A DNA stretch of 64,000 nt from the NCBI GenBank assembly GCA_963674495.2, contig CAXXLG010000001.1, positions 744,001 through 808,000 on the forward strand, written 5' to 3'. This document shows positions 8,854 through 17,356 of this stretch, piece by piece. Source of the stretch: RGIG3178 sp963674495. GTDB lineage: Bacteria; Bacillota; Clostridia; Christensenellales; QAND01. How positions within the stretch are numbered: the first letter of the stretch is position 1; each line of letters starts with the position of its first letter. Below the pieces are notes generated by a model, which was not told the origin of the DNA, did no database searches, and saw nothing but the letters and a program-made list of their open reading frames with translations. Position numbers and translations under genes: made by a program.

Positions 8854-9279
8854 AAAAAGCGCCTCCTGTCATTTATAGCAAACTTACTTCGTACCATTGC
8901 GGCTTCGCAGCTCTATCCATATTGCATTCTTCCGCATTTGCATTGTACTCATAAAGTATTTGGCTATGCATCAATCCCATTAGATGAGTTCGACATAGCG
9001 ATCCATATCCATTCTATGTCAATACCCCTGCTCGCTGCAAGCCCGTTGCACGGGACACGTCGAGGGACCGCGCTTTATAATGCCCTAAACTTTTGGTACT
9101 TCAGCTTGACTTTTACATTCGTACCTTCAGCGTTTGCATTGAATTCACCACTGACAAACTTTCTCTATATATGCACATAATTATATCGAATCTTCCGAGA
9201 AAATCAAACGGGGTTTTTAAATCGGCATACGGCGCCCTTATTCGTCATTCGGCCGCTGTTGATTTTTCGGCGCATTGGT
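8854..9279. other. Intergenic region without a convincing gene
   Basis: About 425 bases between the divergent alr and nfnA genes. Short open frames (8938-9180, 9093-9305) have no ribosome-binding site and no recognisable product. A TATAAA-like -10 for alr is near 8870 on the minus strand. No riboswitch or tRNA pattern was recognised. Confidence 0.5.
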
Positions 9280-9308
9280 TTGCATATTTGTGCGTTGCCA
9301 TGTAAAAT
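9280..9308 (+). promoter_or_regulatory. Predicted promoter of nfnAB
   Basis: A -35 TTGCAT (9280-9285) and a -10 TAAAAT (9303-9308) are 17 bases apart, about 50 bases ahead of the TTG start of nfnA. Confidence 0.5.
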
Positions 9309-9355
9309 ATTGCTTATTGGTTTCATAATAATTCAATGGGAAAGAAGGTTATACA

Positions 9356-10204
9356 TTGTATGATATTGTAAAGAAGCGCATTCTCAACGATCTGACAACC
9401 TGGATGGACATTTCGGCACCGTCCGTTGCCAAACACGCGCGTCCGGGACAGTTCATCATGCTGCGCGTCAGCCCCGACGGGGAACGCATACCCTTGACCA
9501 TCGGCGGATACGACAGGGATAAGGGAACGGTGACAATCATCTTCCAGGCGCTTGGCGCCACCACCATGAAGCTCGCCGAGATGGAAGAGGGCGACCAGCT
9601 TAACGATTTTGTCGGCCCGCTTGGGCGGCCAAGCGGGCTGGAAGACGTGAAGCGTGTGGCCGTTTTGGGCGGAGGCCTCGGCGTTGCCATCGCCTATCCG
9701 CAGGCCAAGGATCTGTATGAAAACGGCGTGATTGTAGATCTGATCGTTGGTTTCAGAAACGTCGATTTGATCATCATGGAAGAAGAGATGAAAACCGCCT
9801 GCACGAACCTGATTATCATGACGGACGACGGCAGCAACGGGGATAAAGGCTTTGTCACGCAGGGGTTGGAGCGCCAAATCAACGCCGGCGTGCAATATGA
9901 CGCGGTCATCGCCATCGGCCCGTTGCCCATGATGCGGGCCGCATGCGAATTGACCAGACCTTATGGAATCAAGACCATCGTGAGCATGAACTCCATTATG
10001 GTGGACGGAACGGGGATGTGCGGCAGCTGCCGCCTGACCGTAGGAGGCGAAACGAAATTTGCCTGCGTTGACGGGCCGGATTTCGACGGACACCAAGTGG
10101 ATTTTGACGAGGCGATACGCCGCAGCCGCGTGTACCGTGATAAAGAATCCGTGAGCGTGGAAAGGCATAAATGCCATCTGACCGGGGGTGAATGCCGTGG
10201 CTAA
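9356..10204 (+). CDS. nfnA: NADH-dependent ferredoxin:NADP+ oxidoreductase, small subunit NfnA
   Basis: This is the FAD and [2Fe-2S] subunit of the NfnAB electron-bifurcating transhydrogenase (also annotated as sulfide dehydrogenase subunit). It has the ferredoxin-reductase fold with GERIPLTIGGYD as the flavin region, VLGGGLGVAIAYP as the nucleotide-binding loop, and near the C-terminus DGTGMCGSCR followed by FACVDGPDFDGH for the [2Fe-2S] cluster. Start is TTG at 9356 with AAGAAGG 7 bases upstream; the second residue Tyr (MYDIVKK) matches the usual MYxI start of the family. It overlaps nfnB by 8 bases. Confidence 0.93.
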   Translation: MYDIVKKRILNDLTTWMDISAPSVAKHARPGQFIMLRVSPDGERIPLTIGGYDRDKGTVTIIFQALGATTMKLAEMEEGDQLNDFVGPLGRPSGLEDVKRVAVLGGGLGVAIAYPQAKDLYENGVIVDLIVGFRNVDLIIMEEEMKTACTNLIIMTDDGSNGDKGFVTQGLERQINAGVQYDAVIAIGPLPMMRAACELTRPYGIKTIVSMNSIMVDGTGMCGSCRLTVGGETKFACVDGPDFDGHQVDFDEAIRRSRVYRDKESVSVERHKCHLTGGECRG

Positions 10205-11609
10205 AGCGAATATGGATCCTAAAAAAACACCGGCACCCGAACAGGATCCGAAGGAACGTGCCAAAAACTTCTCCGAGGTGGCGCAGGTCTATACGGTGGA
10301 CATGGCTCAAAATGAGGCGCAGCGTTGTTTGCAGTGCAAAAACATGCCCTGCGTATCCGGATGCCCCGTCCAGGTGCGCATTCCCGAATTCATTGCGAGC
10401 ATCGTCGAGGGCAAATTCGACGAGGCTTATGACATCATCCGCACAACCAATTCCCTGCCTGCCATCTGCGGCCGCGTCTGTCCACAGGAATCGCAGTGCG
10501 AGGAGAAATGCATACGCGGAATCAAGCATGAGCCTGTCGGCATCGGACGACTGGAGCGTTTTGCCGCGGACATGTCCATGAAAAAAGGCCGGCATCTTAA
10601 AGTTTTAAAACCGGAATCCAACGGTATCAAGGTTGCCGTCATCGGTTCCGGGCCCGCCGGGCTGACCTGTGCAGGTGATCTCGCCAAATTGGGCTATGAT
10701 GTGACGCTTTTCGAGGCGCTTCATACGCCGGGCGGCGTGCTCGTATACGGCATACCAGAGTTCCGCCTTCCAAAGGCGCTGGTGCGCGACGAAATTGCAT
10801 CGTTGGAAAAACTCGGTGTGAAGATTGAAAAAAACATTGTCATCGGACGCACCTTCCTGGTCCAGGAGCTGATGGATGAGATGGGATTTGAAGCGGTATT
10901 CGTCGGCTCGGGCGCAGGATTGCCCCGGTTTATGAATATGCCCGGTGAAAACCTCAACGGCGTGTATTCGGCAAACGAGTTCTTAACGCGCATCAACCTG
11001 ATGGGCGCCTATAAATTCCCGGAAGCGGATACGCCCATCAATGTCGGCAAACGCGTCGCCGTGGTAGGCGGAGGCAATGTCGCGATGGATGCGGCACGCT
11101 GCGCACTGCGCATGGGTGCTGAAGAGGTCAGCATCGTTTACCGCCGCAGCGAAGAGGAGATGCCGGCGCGGCGTGAAGAGGTGCACCACGCAAAGGAGGA
11201 AGGCATCGTATTCCGCCTTCTGAACAATCCTACGCGTGTAATTGGCGATGAAAACGGCAATGTCTCGGGTCTTGAAGTGATCAGGATGGAGCTTGGCGAA
11301 CCGGACGCTTCCGGACGCCGCCGTCCGATTCCCATCGAGGGCAGCGAATACGTACTGGATGTACAGACGGTTGTCATCGCAATCGGCACTTCTCCCAATC
11401 CGCTGATCAAGAGCACAACGCCCGGCCTTGCCACGCAGAAATGGGGCGGCATCATCGTTGACGAAGAAACGGGTGCCACCAACGTTCCCGGCGTATACGC
11501 AGGCGGCGACGCTGTTACAGGCGCAGCCACCGTGATTTTGGCCATGGGCGCGGGTAAAACAGCCGCGAAAGCCATGGACGAATACATTAAGGAGAAGCAC
11601 GGCGCATAA
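10197..11609 (+). CDS. nfnB: NfnB large subunit (glutamate synthase small-chain homologue, GltA type)
   Basis: The flavoprotein subunit paired with NfnA. CLQCKNMPCVSGCPV and CGRVCPQESQCEEKC in the N-terminal 110 residues bind two [4Fe-4S] clusters; GSGPAGLTCAGDL is the FAD Rossmann motif near residue 145 and VVGGGNVAMDAAR the NADPH-binding motif near residue 290. About 470 residues, the family norm. GTG at 10197 is preferred, six bases after GGGGGTG; an in-frame GTG at 10188 is an alternative. With NfnA it couples NADH, NADPH and ferredoxin pools, fitting an anaerobe. The alternative label (NADPH glutamate synthase) is less likely given the NfnA neighbour. Confidence 0.92.
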   Translation: MAKANMDPKKTPAPEQDPKERAKNFSEVAQVYTVDMAQNEAQRCLQCKNMPCVSGCPVQVRIPEFIASIVEGKFDEAYDIIRTTNSLPAICGRVCPQESQCEEKCIRGIKHEPVGIGRLERFAADMSMKKGRHLKVLKPESNGIKVAVIGSGPAGLTCAGDLAKLGYDVTLFEALHTPGGVLVYGIPEFRLPKALVRDEIASLEKLGVKIEKNIVIGRTFLVQELMDEMGFEAVFVGSGAGLPRFMNMPGENLNGVYSANEFLTRINLMGAYKFPEADTPINVGKRVAVVGGGNVAMDAARCALRMGAEEVSIVYRRSEEEMPARREEVHHAKEEGIVFRLLNNPTRVIGDENGNVSGLEVIRMELGEPDASGRRRPIPIEGSEYVLDVQTVVIAIGTSPNPLIKSTTPGLATQKWGGIIVDEETGATNVPGVYAGGDAVTGAATVILAMGAGKTAAKAMDEYIKEKHGA

Positions 11610-11628
11610 CGTCGTTTCCAAAAAACAG

Positions 11629-11658
11629 AAAGGCCATGGGATTCCATGGCCTTTTTAT
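11629..11658 (+). terminator. Rho-independent terminator after nfnB
   Basis: AAAGGCCATGG and CCATGGCCTTT form an 11-bp stem with a short loop, followed by TTATTT. It sits 20 bases after the nfnB stop. Confidence 0.85.
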
Positions 11659-11694
11659 TTAAGCATTAAGGTTGTCCATTTGCATGGAGTACCG

Positions 11695-12771
11695 TCAGTC
11701 GGCCGCCACCTGCCGGATCACCGCGCCGCCTTTTCTGTTCGGAAAAACCCATTTCTGCTGGATCTTGAAACTGATGATGAACAGGAACATATCCACAATA
11801 AGCTTCACTGGAACGGGATCCCATCCGATCGTCGGCGCAAGATAGCGGACCAGGAATAGTGAACAGAGCATCTGGCAGACAGCCAGCATATAGTATCGGA
11901 TGATGGTGCCCCGCCGGTGGTCGCCGCCGAACACCACTTTCTTGTTCAGCGCATAGTTAAAAAGCGACGAGCATATGCGCGCTGCCACAGTCCCGATCGC
12001 GATACTTTCCGCGAAGTTTACTGGCAGCAGTGCTTTTGTGATCAGCGCAAACAGCGCCAGATCCAACAGCGCGGAGCCGATGGACGCCATGGCGAATTTG
12101 CCAAGCAGCGCATAGATGCGTATCGCGTCCAAAAGAGGGTTGAAATGGGAGGATTCATTTTCGTTGATGTAGATGGTACGAATGGGAACTTCCACGATAT
12201 CCAGCTCATGCTTCTTGCACTCGATGAGCATATTCATCTCGTATTCGAATCGTTCCCCCTTCATCCCGAGCATCCAACCCATCGACGAAGCCGGGATTCC
12301 GCGCAGCCCCGTCTGCGTATCCGTCAGCTTCAATCCAGAAAGGTATCCGAACAGTGTACGCGTAATCCTGTTACCCGTGCGCGATTTCCACGGCACGTCG
12401 CTCTGGGCGAAATCCCTGACGCCCATTATGAGCTTGTCCGGCCATTTCTCCATGGCCTTTGCGATGCGCCGGATATCCTCCACAGAATGCTGGCCGTCGG
12501 CGTCCGCCGTGATCACGCCCGATCTGTCCGGATATTCGTTTAAATATTCGTTAATCCCAGTCTTGAGCGCCCTTCCCTTGCCGAGGTTGACGGCGTGCGT
12601 ATATACGCGGCATCCCATCTGCACAAGACTATCAAAAACAGGGGCGCAATCGGCCCTGCTGCCATCATTGACAATGATGATATCTGTAAAGTCCGAACGC
12701 ATGAGCTCGTCCACCAAATGCAGCAAACGCTCGTCTGGATTCAGGGATGGAATAAGGATAACCGGCCTCAA
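11695..12771 (-). CDS. GT2 family glycosyltransferase fused to a GtrA-like membrane domain
   Basis: The protein has 358 residues in two domains. The N-terminal ~230 residues are a polyprenyl-phosphate (DPM1-like) GT2 glycosyltransferase: IPSLNPDERL, IVNDGSR and TADADGQH (the metal-binding DxD-type motif) are visible. The C-terminal ~120 residues form four hydrophobic segments of the GtrA family (FAMASIGSALLDLALF, SLFNYALNKKVVF). Such fusions charge a lipid carrier with sugar and help flip it for wall or teichoic acid decoration. It is a single gene with no linked polysaccharide cluster, so the sugar is unknown. Confidence 0.88.
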   Translation of the reverse strand: MRPVILIPSLNPDERLLHLVDELMRSDFTDIIIVNDGSRADCAPVFDSLVQMGCRVYTHAVNLGKGRALKTGINEYLNEYPDRSGVITADADGQHSVEDIRRIAKAMEKWPDKLIMGVRDFAQSDVPWKSRTGNRITRTLFGYLSGLKLTDTQTGLRGIPASSMGWMLGMKGERFEYEMNMLIECKKHELDIVEVPIRTIYINENESSHFNPLLDAIRIYALLGKFAMASIGSALLDLALFALITKALLPVNFAESIAIGTVAARICSSLFNYALNKKVVFGGDHRRGTIIRYYMLAVCQMLCSLFLVRYLAPTIGWDPVPVKLIVDMFLFIISFKIQQKWVFPNRKGGAVIRQVAAD

Positions 12772-12837
12772 TTGGATTCCTCCTCGCTATGCGTTGCGCT
12801 TTGATTAGTATACCGTTGCCGTTTTTTGTTTGCAAGA

Positions 12838-13224
12838 TCATAATCCGGTCTCGCCCAGGGTTCTCTCAGGCGCACCATAGAATATTCCCATCGATCTACA
12901 ATGCCCCAAAAGGACGATGTCGCCATTCAGGATTACTTCGTGCATACAATCGGTTTCTACCGCCCGGCAGAATTGTGTGTTGATGGTCGCCTTTTGCAAG
13001 GCCTCCATGGACGTCAAAGCAAATGATCTGTCCGATAGGGCCCACCACGGGTGTTGTAAAAAAGAGAACGTCGTGGAGCCGCATTCATCCTTGTCATTCA
13101 TCATGGTTTTCTCACAAATCCAGCCCGCATGTTGCATAGCATACGGACCCACAAACTCCTCCGGTAGATAGAGGGTGACGCGTGGATCGTTGAAAAGACT
13201 TTTTATCGTCACTGAATTTTTCAA
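12838..13224 (-). CDS. Hypothetical protein, 128 residues, unrecognised
   Basis: This frame begins with a TTG (an internal GTG is also possible) and lacks a clear ribosome-binding site. The product is globular in composition with six cysteines (WICEKT, KDECGS, QFCRAV, ETDCMH, GHCRS) and no membrane segment. It starts 40 bases after the terminator of the PTS gene and needs its own promoter, which I cannot identify. It may be a diverged or truncated gene. I do not recognise the family. Confidence 0.4.
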   Translation of the reverse strand: MKNSVTIKSLFNDPRVTLYLPEEFVGPYAMQHAGWICEKTMMNDKDECGSTTFSFLQHPWWALSDRSFALTSMEALQKATINTQFCRAVETDCMHEVILNGDIVLLGHCRSMGIFYGAPERTLGETGL

Positions 13225-13265
13225 ATCTTTATGGAATACAGGGCAATTTGTTGCATTTTGTCCCA

Positions 13266-13297
13266 GAATAAAAGAAAGGCCGGTTTACCGGCCTTTC
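13266..13297 (-). terminator. Terminator of the PTS EIIB gene
   Basis: GAAAGGCCGG (13274-13283) and CCGGCCTTTC (13288-13297) form a 10-bp stem with a TTTA/TAAA loop. On the minus strand it is followed by TTTTATT. It sits 12 bases after the stop at 13310. Confidence 0.85.
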
Positions 13298-13309
13298 ACA
13301 GTATGGACA

Positions 13310-13810
13310 TTAGACATTCGGATAATATTTTGCTTTAATAGCGGGCCATTGTCCGCGGGATTCATCTGGCGTGGACTGGAATGCAATTTCAACACCCTTG
13401 TCAGCCATTTCCTGTAGCATCTTCGCGTCTTCTTCGTTTAGTGTAATCGGCCCATGAACATTGATGCGACCAGGCGCGCCACCGATTCCGCCGACCAGCA
13501 GTTCTTTGAAATCAAAGCCCTTGACAAAAGCACCATGGATTGTCCTTACGTCACGCGTGAGAAGGAGCACCGGTCCCAGATTGCCAAACTTGTCTTTCTT
13601 CCACGATTCAGCTGCCTGATCGGTCGTCAATGTCAGCAGCTTACACGTAGGCGGTGCTGCCATCTGGAAAATTTGCGACATAAACGGATCCGTTGCAATT
13701 TGATCGTCAATAATAATGATGAGTTTTGCGTTGGTGCGTTTTATCCACATTGTTACAATTTGGCCGTGAATAAGACGAGCATCAATGCGTACCAGCCCTA
13801 GTTGTGCCAT
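13310..13810 (-). CDS. PTS mannose/fructose/sorbose-family EIIB component
   Basis: A cytoplasmic phosphocarrier domain of 166 residues. RIDARLIHGQ places the phospho-accepting histidine at residue 15, the canonical position in this EIIB family, and the GGIGGAPGRINVHGPITLN stretch is typical. The ATG at 13810 follows GGAGGG; the open frame extends upstream but has no site. It is flanked by its own promoter and terminator and there is no EIIA, EIIC or EIID in the window, so it cannot form a permease alone. It may serve a permease elsewhere or act as a phospho-relay regulator. Confidence 0.88.
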   Translation of the reverse strand: MAQLGLVRIDARLIHGQIVTMWIKRTNAKLIIIIDDQIATDPFMSQIFQMAAPPTCKLLTLTTDQAAESWKKDKFGNLGPVLLLTRDVRTIHGAFVKGFDFKELLVGGIGGAPGRINVHGPITLNEEDAKMLQEMADKGVEIAFQSTPDESRGQWPAIKAKYYPNV

Positions 13811-13923
13811 GTCAATCCCTCCAACAGAAGTAGTTTGTGGCGACAGGTATATCGTCAACGCTTCCAAAGAATTCTTATTCGAACCAAGCCTGACCTAATT
13901 CCCTTAGCGCCTGTCTCTATATA

Positions 13924-13952
13924 TTTATATCACTTACGCTAGCGCAAGTAAA
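13924..13952 (-). promoter_or_regulatory. Promoter with a palindromic operator for the EIIB gene
   Basis: On the minus strand -35 TTTACT (13947-13952) and -10 TATAAA (13924-13929) are 17 bases apart. The spacer and the -35 are covered by an 18-bp near-perfect palindrome ACTTACGCTAGCGCAAGT (13932-13949, one mismatched pair). That position is typical of a repressor operator; the leader to the ATG is about 100 bases. Confidence 0.55.
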
Positions 13953-14340
13953 GAATTTTATTAAAAAACTTTTTCTTTATCCCGGCACAGGCGCGTCAGC
14001 TGCGCGTTCATAGCCCTTTCAAGTAAACCTACAGGCATAATACAATCCTGATTCGCTCGTATTTCGAAAAGAGTTTTCCCCAAACACCGTCTCCGAACTC
14101 GTTTATTCTCGCCGGATAATCTCGAAATGTTTTTTTCGGCTACGCATAAGAAGGAGGCTGTTCTTGTCAGACAAAGACCTATTCATTTAAATATCCGGCA
14201 AGTATGCTGATGCTATCTCTTCTTTATCCCTGCTCTCGCGCAACTGATCATCTCTATGGAATAGCTTAAATACGTGCTAAATAAAGGAGTACCCACACAA
14301 CGCTTTTACTGTGATCCACTGTATCCTCCCATGATTTTTT
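13953..14340. other. Intergenic region, no gene recognised
   Basis: About 390 bases between the divergent EIIB and rlmD-type genes. It is AT-rich, with no open frame carrying a ribosome-binding site except a false AAGGAGG at 14150-14156 followed by TTGTCAGAC, which has a stop after about ten codons. No RNA family was recognised. Confidence 0.4.
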
Positions 14341-14367
14341 GCTATACTGATGTTTTAGGAGGTTCGT

Positions 14368-15738
14368 ATGCAATTTCCCATTGAAAAAAACCAACGGATT
14401 CAGGTGCATATCGATGCATACAATGCAGACGGAGCCGGCGTTGCCAGATTTAAAAACGTTGCGGTCTTTATCCCTGGTACCGTGACCGGCGAAACCGTTT
14501 ATGCGCAGGTTATAAAAATCACCCATCGTTATGCCATTGCCAAGCTTCTCGATATCATCTCTGCCAGTCCGTTACGCGTTGATCCTCCCTGCCCCGTTTA
14601 TAATCGATGCGGAGGCTGCGTACTCCAGCATATGCACCGCGATGAGCAGCAACGATTCAAGCAACAGCGAATCTACGATTGCTTTTTGCGCATCGGCCAT
14701 ATCGATCTTATGACGCTACCCGTTGTGCATTGCATGCGCGATGCGTATCGCTACCGCAACAAGGCCTCCTTCCCCGTCTCGTTGGATCGGGGAGGACCTC
14801 ATATCGGCTTGTATGCACCGCGCAGTCATAATATTGTCGATGTGGACGATTGCCTACTGCAGTACCCGGATCATTCAACGATCATACGCATCATACGCGC
14901 ATGGGTCGAAGACTACAGCATTCTACCTTACGAAGAACATACACATCGCGGAACGCTTCGCCACATTGTGACGCGCCGATCCAAAAACGGTTCATGGCTC
15001 ATCTGTCTTGTCGCTGCAAAACCGCCCGAGCATGCCGACGTTCTCATTGGGCGCCTAACGCAAGCTGTATCCGGCATCACGGGCATTGTACTGAATATCA
15101 ACAAACGCACCGATAACGTTATTCTGTCCAGCAATGAACGGCTTCTGTTTGGCCAACCACGCCTTATGGAACCGTTGATGAGGTTTGACTTCTCCGTATC
15201 CGCCCAATCGTTCATGCAGGTCAATGCGCAACAGGTTGAGGTCCTGTATGGCCTCGCATTGGATTTCGCCGATCTCAACGCCGACGAGACGGTGGTTGAC
15301 GCCTATTGCGGCATCGGTACTATGACGCTCCTGTTCGCCCAGCATGCCCGTTTTGTCCACGGCATCGATTGCGTACCTGCCGCCATAGAGGATGCGAAGT
15401 ATAACGCAAGACTCAATGGTATCGGCAACGTTGGTTTTCAGTGCGGATATGCGCAGAATGCGCTGGAGCCACTGTTTACCTTGGGTGAAACCATTGATGT
15501 TCTGCTATTGGATCCGCCGCGCAAAGGATGCGACATGGCTGTTCTTGAATGCGCCATAGCTCACAGGATATCCCGCATTGTATACATATCGTGCAATCCC
15601 GCCACGCTTGCGCGCGATGTGTCCGCATTAAAGGACGGTGGATACACAATCAAGCGCGTTGAGGGTGTGGATATGTTCGGACAGACAAGCCACGTTGAGT
15701 GCGTAGTATTGATAACGAGGGTGGAAAAGCAGGGGTAA
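14368..15738 (+). CDS. rlmD: 23S rRNA (uracil-C5)-methyltransferase, RlmD/TrmA family
   Basis: A 456-residue RNA m5U methyltransferase. It has an N-terminal TRAM domain (about residues 1-60), cysteines C75, C81 and C84 in PPCPVYNRCGGC of the Fe-S cluster, a SAM motif DAYCGIGTMTLLFA, the LLDPPRKGC motif, and the catalytic cysteine in YISCNPATLARD near residue 409. This is the usual arrangement of RlmD/RlmCD-type enzymes. In Bacillota a single enzyme may modify both U747 and U1939, so the exact target (RlmD or RlmCD) is not fixed. Start ATG follows TAGGAGG. Confidence 0.92.
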   Translation: MQFPIEKNQRIQVHIDAYNADGAGVARFKNVAVFIPGTVTGETVYAQVIKITHRYAIAKLLDIISASPLRVDPPCPVYNRCGGCVLQHMHRDEQQRFKQQRIYDCFLRIGHIDLMTLPVVHCMRDAYRYRNKASFPVSLDRGGPHIGLYAPRSHNIVDVDDCLLQYPDHSTIIRIIRAWVEDYSILPYEEHTHRGTLRHIVTRRSKNGSWLICLVAAKPPEHADVLIGRLTQAVSGITGIVLNINKRTDNVILSSNERLLFGQPRLMEPLMRFDFSVSAQSFMQVNAQQVEVLYGLALDFADLNADETVVDAYCGIGTMTLLFAQHARFVHGIDCVPAAIEDAKYNARLNGIGNVGFQCGYAQNALEPLFTLGETIDVLLLDPPRKGCDMAVLECAIAHRISRIVYISCNPATLARDVSALKDGGYTIKRVEGVDMFGQTSHVECVVLITRVEKQG

Positions 15739-15764
15739 ATAAGGCGTTTTTAGTAGTCTTTTAT

Positions 15765-15787
15765 GTCGTAAACAGGGCGTTTACGAC
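15765..15787 (+). terminator. Perfect 9-bp inverted repeat after rlmD, possible terminator
   Basis: GTCGTAAAC and GTTTACGAC flank a 5-base loop. A run of six T begins seven bases later (AGATTTTTTC), so termination is possible but the geometry is poor. Confidence 0.4.
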
Positions 15788-15835
15788 CACAGATTTTTTC
15801 TCGTGGGAACAAGTCCAAAAAGCTGTACTAAGCGC

Positions 15836-15950
15836 GAGAGGACAGGATTGATACTGGGCTTTCGCAACAGGACAGGATAGATGTTTCGGCTTTTTGGGGC
15901 TTGGCGAGAGTATAGGATAGATGTTTTAAGGGCTTTTAGGCGTGCGTGGA
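15836..15950. repeat. Three imperfect interspersed repeats
   Basis: The words GACAGGATTGAT (15841), GACAGGATAGATGTTT (15871) and TATAGGATAGATGTTTT (15911) recur, each followed by a GGCTTT-containing tail (GGGCTTTCG, CGGCTTTTTGGGGC, GGGCTTTTAGG). Spacings are 30 and 40 bases, so this is not a CRISPR. Translated on the minus strand the repeat gives a spurious peptide with recurring Ile-x-Pro-Val-Leu-like units. It resembles a degenerate intergenic repeat family. Confidence 0.55.
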
Positions 15951-16169
15951 AACAGGTCGGAAACATGGCACATTACCCTCTTTTAATAGATGGATTTTCG
16001 GTCAAATATGCCCTCAAAAGCGGTTTTGACTACTTATCATTCGTGTTTTATAGCACTTATACTTACAGACATTCTAACAGACAATACCACAATATATTTG
16101 GATAAGTAATGTCACAATAAGTTGCCTTGTTATGTGTAGGTAACTTTTAAATAGTAGGAGGTAGTTGTC

Positions 16170-16928
16170 ATGCAAGCTAAAGGTTCTGATTGGTACAAAC
16201 ATGGATGGACTCTGGATATTAAAAATCAATCTTGGGTGGAAGATGCTGAAAATCAAGTCAACTTCATAATTAAAACACTTGCACTAACTGGCAAGGAACG
16301 GATTCTCGATCTGGCTTGCGGTTATGGACGCCATTCGCTTTCTTTTGCACAAAGAGGTTTTTCTGTAGTCGGTGTGGATATTACAAAGGATTATATTGAT
16401 GATGCTGTAAAAAATGCTGAGAACAATTCATTACCAGCACAATTTATACAAGCAGATATCCGTGATGTTGATTTTGAAAATGAGTTTGATGTTGTTTTGA
16501 ATCTAGCCGATGGGGCAATCGGATACTTGGAAACCGATGAGGAAAACTTAAAAATATTCGATGTAATTTCGCGTGCGTTAAAAAAGGGTGGAAAGCATTT
16601 TATGGATGTGTGTAACGCGGAACATGCGGAACATTATTTTCCCAGAACAAACTGGGAGATTGGTGAGAAAGCATTGGCTTTGGCTCAGTTCGATTGGGAT
16701 AAGAAAACACGCAGAATGATGTTTGCTAGTTATGATATACCGTATGGTGTGCCTGCAGAAAAACCTCAAATTCCTGGCGGTGACCCTACTCGTCTTTATT
16801 CCATCAACGAATTGTGCAGTATTTTTGAACAGCGAAGAATGAAAATAATACATACATTTTCTGATTACTATGGAAGTGTGACCTCTTATAAAAAGCTACA
16901 AATGCTTGTTTATTCGATGAAAGTATAA
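16170..16928 (+). CDS. Class I SAM-dependent methyltransferase, AT-rich
   Basis: A 252-residue protein with SAM-binding motif ILDLACGYGRHSLSFA (residues ~45-60), the acidic VVGVDIT of beta-2 and a QADIRDVDF region, all typical of Methyltransf_25-type enzymes. The substrate is unknown. The ATG follows TAGGAGGTAG. Codon use is visibly more AT-rich than the flanking genes, and it lies between a repeat patch and a broken serine recombinase, which suggests horizontal transfer as cargo of a mobile element. Confidence 0.82.
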   Translation: MQAKGSDWYKHGWTLDIKNQSWVEDAENQVNFIIKTLALTGKERILDLACGYGRHSLSFAQRGFSVVGVDITKDYIDDAVKNAENNSLPAQFIQADIRDVDFENEFDVVLNLADGAIGYLETDEENLKIFDVISRALKKGGKHFMDVCNAEHAEHYFPRTNWEIGEKALALAQFDWDKKTRRMMFASYDIPYGVPAEKPQIPGGDPTRLYSINELCSIFEQRRMKIIHTFSDYYGSVTSYKKLQMLVYSMKV

Positions 16929-17011
16929 GTATGTCAGCCGAATTGAGTTTAACGCAAAGACGATTTTTGATCATTATGTAGCACTTATCTTTATGCTATA
17001 ATCACATATAC

Positions 17012-17356
17012 TACCACAAATCCATTGATGAGGAAGCGGCACAAGTTGTCCGTCTAGTTTATGACTTATAATTAAATGGTAGCAGTATCGTTTCGATTAT
17101 CCGGGAGCTTGAGAGCCAAGGTATTAAATCACCACAGGGTAAGGACACCTGGTCAAAGCGTTCGATCCAAACTTTATTAACCAACGAGAAATATGCAGGG
17201 CATGTGTTGGTTGGCAAGACCTACTCCGGGAATTTCCCCAATAATAAGCAACGGTAAAATCGTGGCGAGCAGGAGCCGTTCTTGATGAAGAATGCTCACA
17301 AGCCGATTATTGATAAAAAAATGTACGACCGTGTCCAAGCAGAAATGCTGTGCAGA
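17012..17356 (+). pseudogene. Degraded serine recombinase (recombinase domain remnant)
   Basis: Read in one frame, this stretch gives YHKSIDEEAAQVVRLVYDL, SIVSIIRELESQGIKSPQGK, TWSKRSIQTLLTNEKYAGHV and KNAHKPIIDKKMYDRVQAEM, which match the Recombinase domain and following region of large serine recombinases/resolvases. The frame is interrupted by TAA codons at 17069-17071 and 17255-17257, and neither the N-terminal catalytic resolvase domain nor the C-terminus is present. It is therefore a dead fragment of a transposon- or phage-type integrase. Confidence 0.85.

Noticed and set aside
8938..9305. Two small open frames between alr and nfnA
   Set aside because: No ribosome-binding site, overlapping frames and no recognisable content.
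9323..10264. 313-codon open frame antisense to nfnA
   Set aside because: It is the mirror of the clear NfnA reading frame, with low-complexity His/Ala/Gly content and no ribosome-binding site.
14266..14526. 86-codon minus-strand frame opposite the start of rlmD
   Set aside because: It overlaps the strongly supported rlmD start and has no site.
15836..15950. CRISPR-like array
   Set aside because: Repeats are imperfect, unequal in spacing and only three; no cas genes are present.
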